The notes beneath the pieces were generated by a model that was given only the letters and a program-made list of their open reading frames with translations, had not been told where the DNA came from and did not search any database. Below are positions 63,080 through 64,000 of a stretch of 64,000 nucleotides of DNA, piece by piece (the stretch's first letter is position 1; each line of letters starts with the position of its first letter). The position numbers were made by a program, and so were the translations under genes. Source of the DNA: Cohnella zeiphila (GTDB taxonomy: Bacteria; Bacillota; Bacilli; Paenibacillales; Paenibacillaceae); contig NZ_JACJVO010000001.1 in NCBI RefSeq assembly GCF_014212055.1, forward strand, positions 67,406 to 131,405. Reading direction: 5' to 3'.

Positions 63080-64000
63080 TTGACAATCGCCGATGCCGGT
63101 ACGACACAACGATTGCGGCAAATCAGGGAAGAAGAGCAGAACCGCTTGCGGGAGGTTCTCTCTTCCTCTTCGGTGATCGAGCTGATGCGAGATCTGAACG
63201 ATCTTCACGATCGGCTCATCGCAAGGGCGGTTAAGCTCGCGGAAGAAGAAGCGGCACGGCAGGGGCATGGCGCTCCTCCCGTGCCTTACGCCTATATGCT
63301 GTTCGGCAGCGGGGGGCGCAGCGAACAGACGATGAGCAGCGACCAGGACAGCGGCCTCGTGTACGAGGATCCTCCGGGAGATGATGAGGCGGAACGGGCG
63401 CGGGATTATTTTCGGTTTCTTGCGGAGACGGTGGTCCGATTTTTGATCGAGACGGGTTATCCCCCTTGCGAAGGCAACGTGCTTTCCTCCAATCCGGAAT
63501 GGTGTCTGCCGGAGTCAGGCTGGGAGCGGAAGCTGAATACATGGTTCGAAGAGCCGAGCTGGGAACACGTCCGGTATTTGTTGATCGTGGCCGACGGAAG
63601 AACGGTGTACGGGGATGAAGCCATCGGCGAGCGATGGCGGGCTCGTTTTGGCAGGGATGTCGAGGTTCATCCCGTGATCGCCCGGCGCATGATGGAGAAC
63701 ACGCTTCGCCACAAGGCGCTGGTCGGCGTGTTCGGGCAGCTGCTCACCGAACGGTACGGGGAGTCTGCGGGGAGCATCGACATCAAATACGGCGCGTACA
63801 TTCCGATGGTCAACGTATTCCGGCTGCTGGCCGTTCGGGCAGGCATTCGCGAGACGAGCACGCTCGGCCGGATCCGGGCGCTTCGGGCCGCGAATTTGCT
63901 TACGGAACAGGAAGAGAAGGAGTCGACGGAAGCGTTCGCCTTGTTCCTGGAACTGAGGCTGCGCGCGGTGGAGAAGGATGAAGAGGGGCAGTGGATCGGA
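63080..64000 (+). CDS. DUF294/GlnD-like nucleotidyltransferase-domain protein, 3' truncated by the window
   Basis: From TTG 63080 (after GAGGAGAAG) the frame stays open for 307 codons to the end of the window. An N-terminal helical segment precedes the nucleotidyltransferase signature FGSGGRSEQTMSSDQDSGLVY (residues ~76-96), with the two Asp of SDQD as expected metal ligands, and then a DUF294_C-like domain (RRMMENTLRHKALVGVFGQL; VNVFRLLAVRAGI). Related proteins combine this module with CBS domains and are compared to GlnD uridylyltransferases. Its place after amtB suggests a role in nitrogen signalling. No CBS domain is visible at the N-terminus. Confidence 0.82.
   Translation, partial: MTIADAGTTQRLRQIREEEQNRLREVLSSSSVIELMRDLNDLHDRLIARAVKLAEEEAARQGHGAPPVPYAYMLFGSGGRSEQTMSSDQDSGLVYEDPPGDDEAERARDYFRFLAETVVRFLIETGYPPCEGNVLSSNPEWCLPESGWERKLNTWFEEPSWEHVRYLLIVADGRTVYGDEAIGERWRARFGRDVEVHPVIARRMMENTLRHKALVGVFGQLLTERYGESAGSIDIKYGAYIPMVNVFRLLAVRAGIRETSTLGRIRALRAANLLTEQEEKESTEAFALFLELRLRAVEKDEEGQWIG

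Overview
The window is a gene-dense chromosomal segment from a GC-rich, endospore-forming Firmicute, most likely of the Paenibacillaceae (Paenibacillus/Cohnella type). The evidence is the sporulation genes (a SafA-like coat protein, bofC, a SpoIID/LytB protein, spoVB, a cotH-type kinase), Bacillales gene order (bofC-ruvCAB-queA-tgt-yajC; comN-secDF; recJ-apt-relA-dtd; hisS-aspS-tcdA-rarA), strong GGAGG ribosome sites with frequent TTG and GTG starts, and SigA promoters with extended -10 boxes. I see no rRNA, tRNA, CRISPR array, prophage or intact insertion sequence.

Layout. 1-8.9 kb: end of a repeat-rich coat protein, bofC, the ruvCAB Holliday-junction genes, a DCC-family thiol protein, a secreted SpoIID-like protein, the queuosine genes queA and tgt, and yajC, closed by a strong terminator. 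9-13.4 kb: membrane proteins (PAP2 phosphatase, TIGR04086, DUF421, SpoVB flippase) and comN. 13.5-28.8 kb: secD/secF, an atypical CDF transporter, recJ, apt, a MacAB-like efflux operon with its own two-component system, relA, dtd and an unannotated 58-residue ORF. 28.8-37.6 kb: a carbohydrate locus with a LacI regulator, an Lpl/Ytc-type ABC importer, a secreted DUF4091 glycosidase-like protein and a Gfo/Idh/MocA oxidoreductase; two similar LacI-like palindromes lie in the divergent control region. 37.6-45 kb: T-box-controlled hisS-aspS, tcdA, a tiny serine-periodic repeat protein beside a CotH-family kinase, and rarA. 45-54 kb: a His-rich zinc CDF exporter with an ArsR-type operator, a CNNM/CorC protein with a structured ribosome-binding site, an MFS transporter, a YtpB-like terpene synthase, pfkA, a DUF4015 glycosidase-like protein and a YitT protein. 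54-64 kb: a DEAD-box helicase with a glycine-rich tail, a DUF624 protein, 6S RNA, a tandem palindromic repeat, tpx, a rhomboid protease, a LysR regulator, a YugP-like metallopeptidase, a MerR regulator, amtB and the start of a GlnD-like DUF294 protein.

Most distinctive points: (1) a 65-residue protein with serine at exactly every fourth position, beside a CotH-family kinase, looks like a miniature CotG-type substrate-kinase pair; (2) the hisS-aspS T-box has a candidate specifier in which Asp GAC and His CAU codons overlap; (3) a hairpin lies between a perfect Shine-Dalgarno and a TTG start; (4) a palindromic ~67-bp repeat family sits at gene 3' ends; (5) amtB is followed by a GlnD-like protein rather than a GlnK gene.
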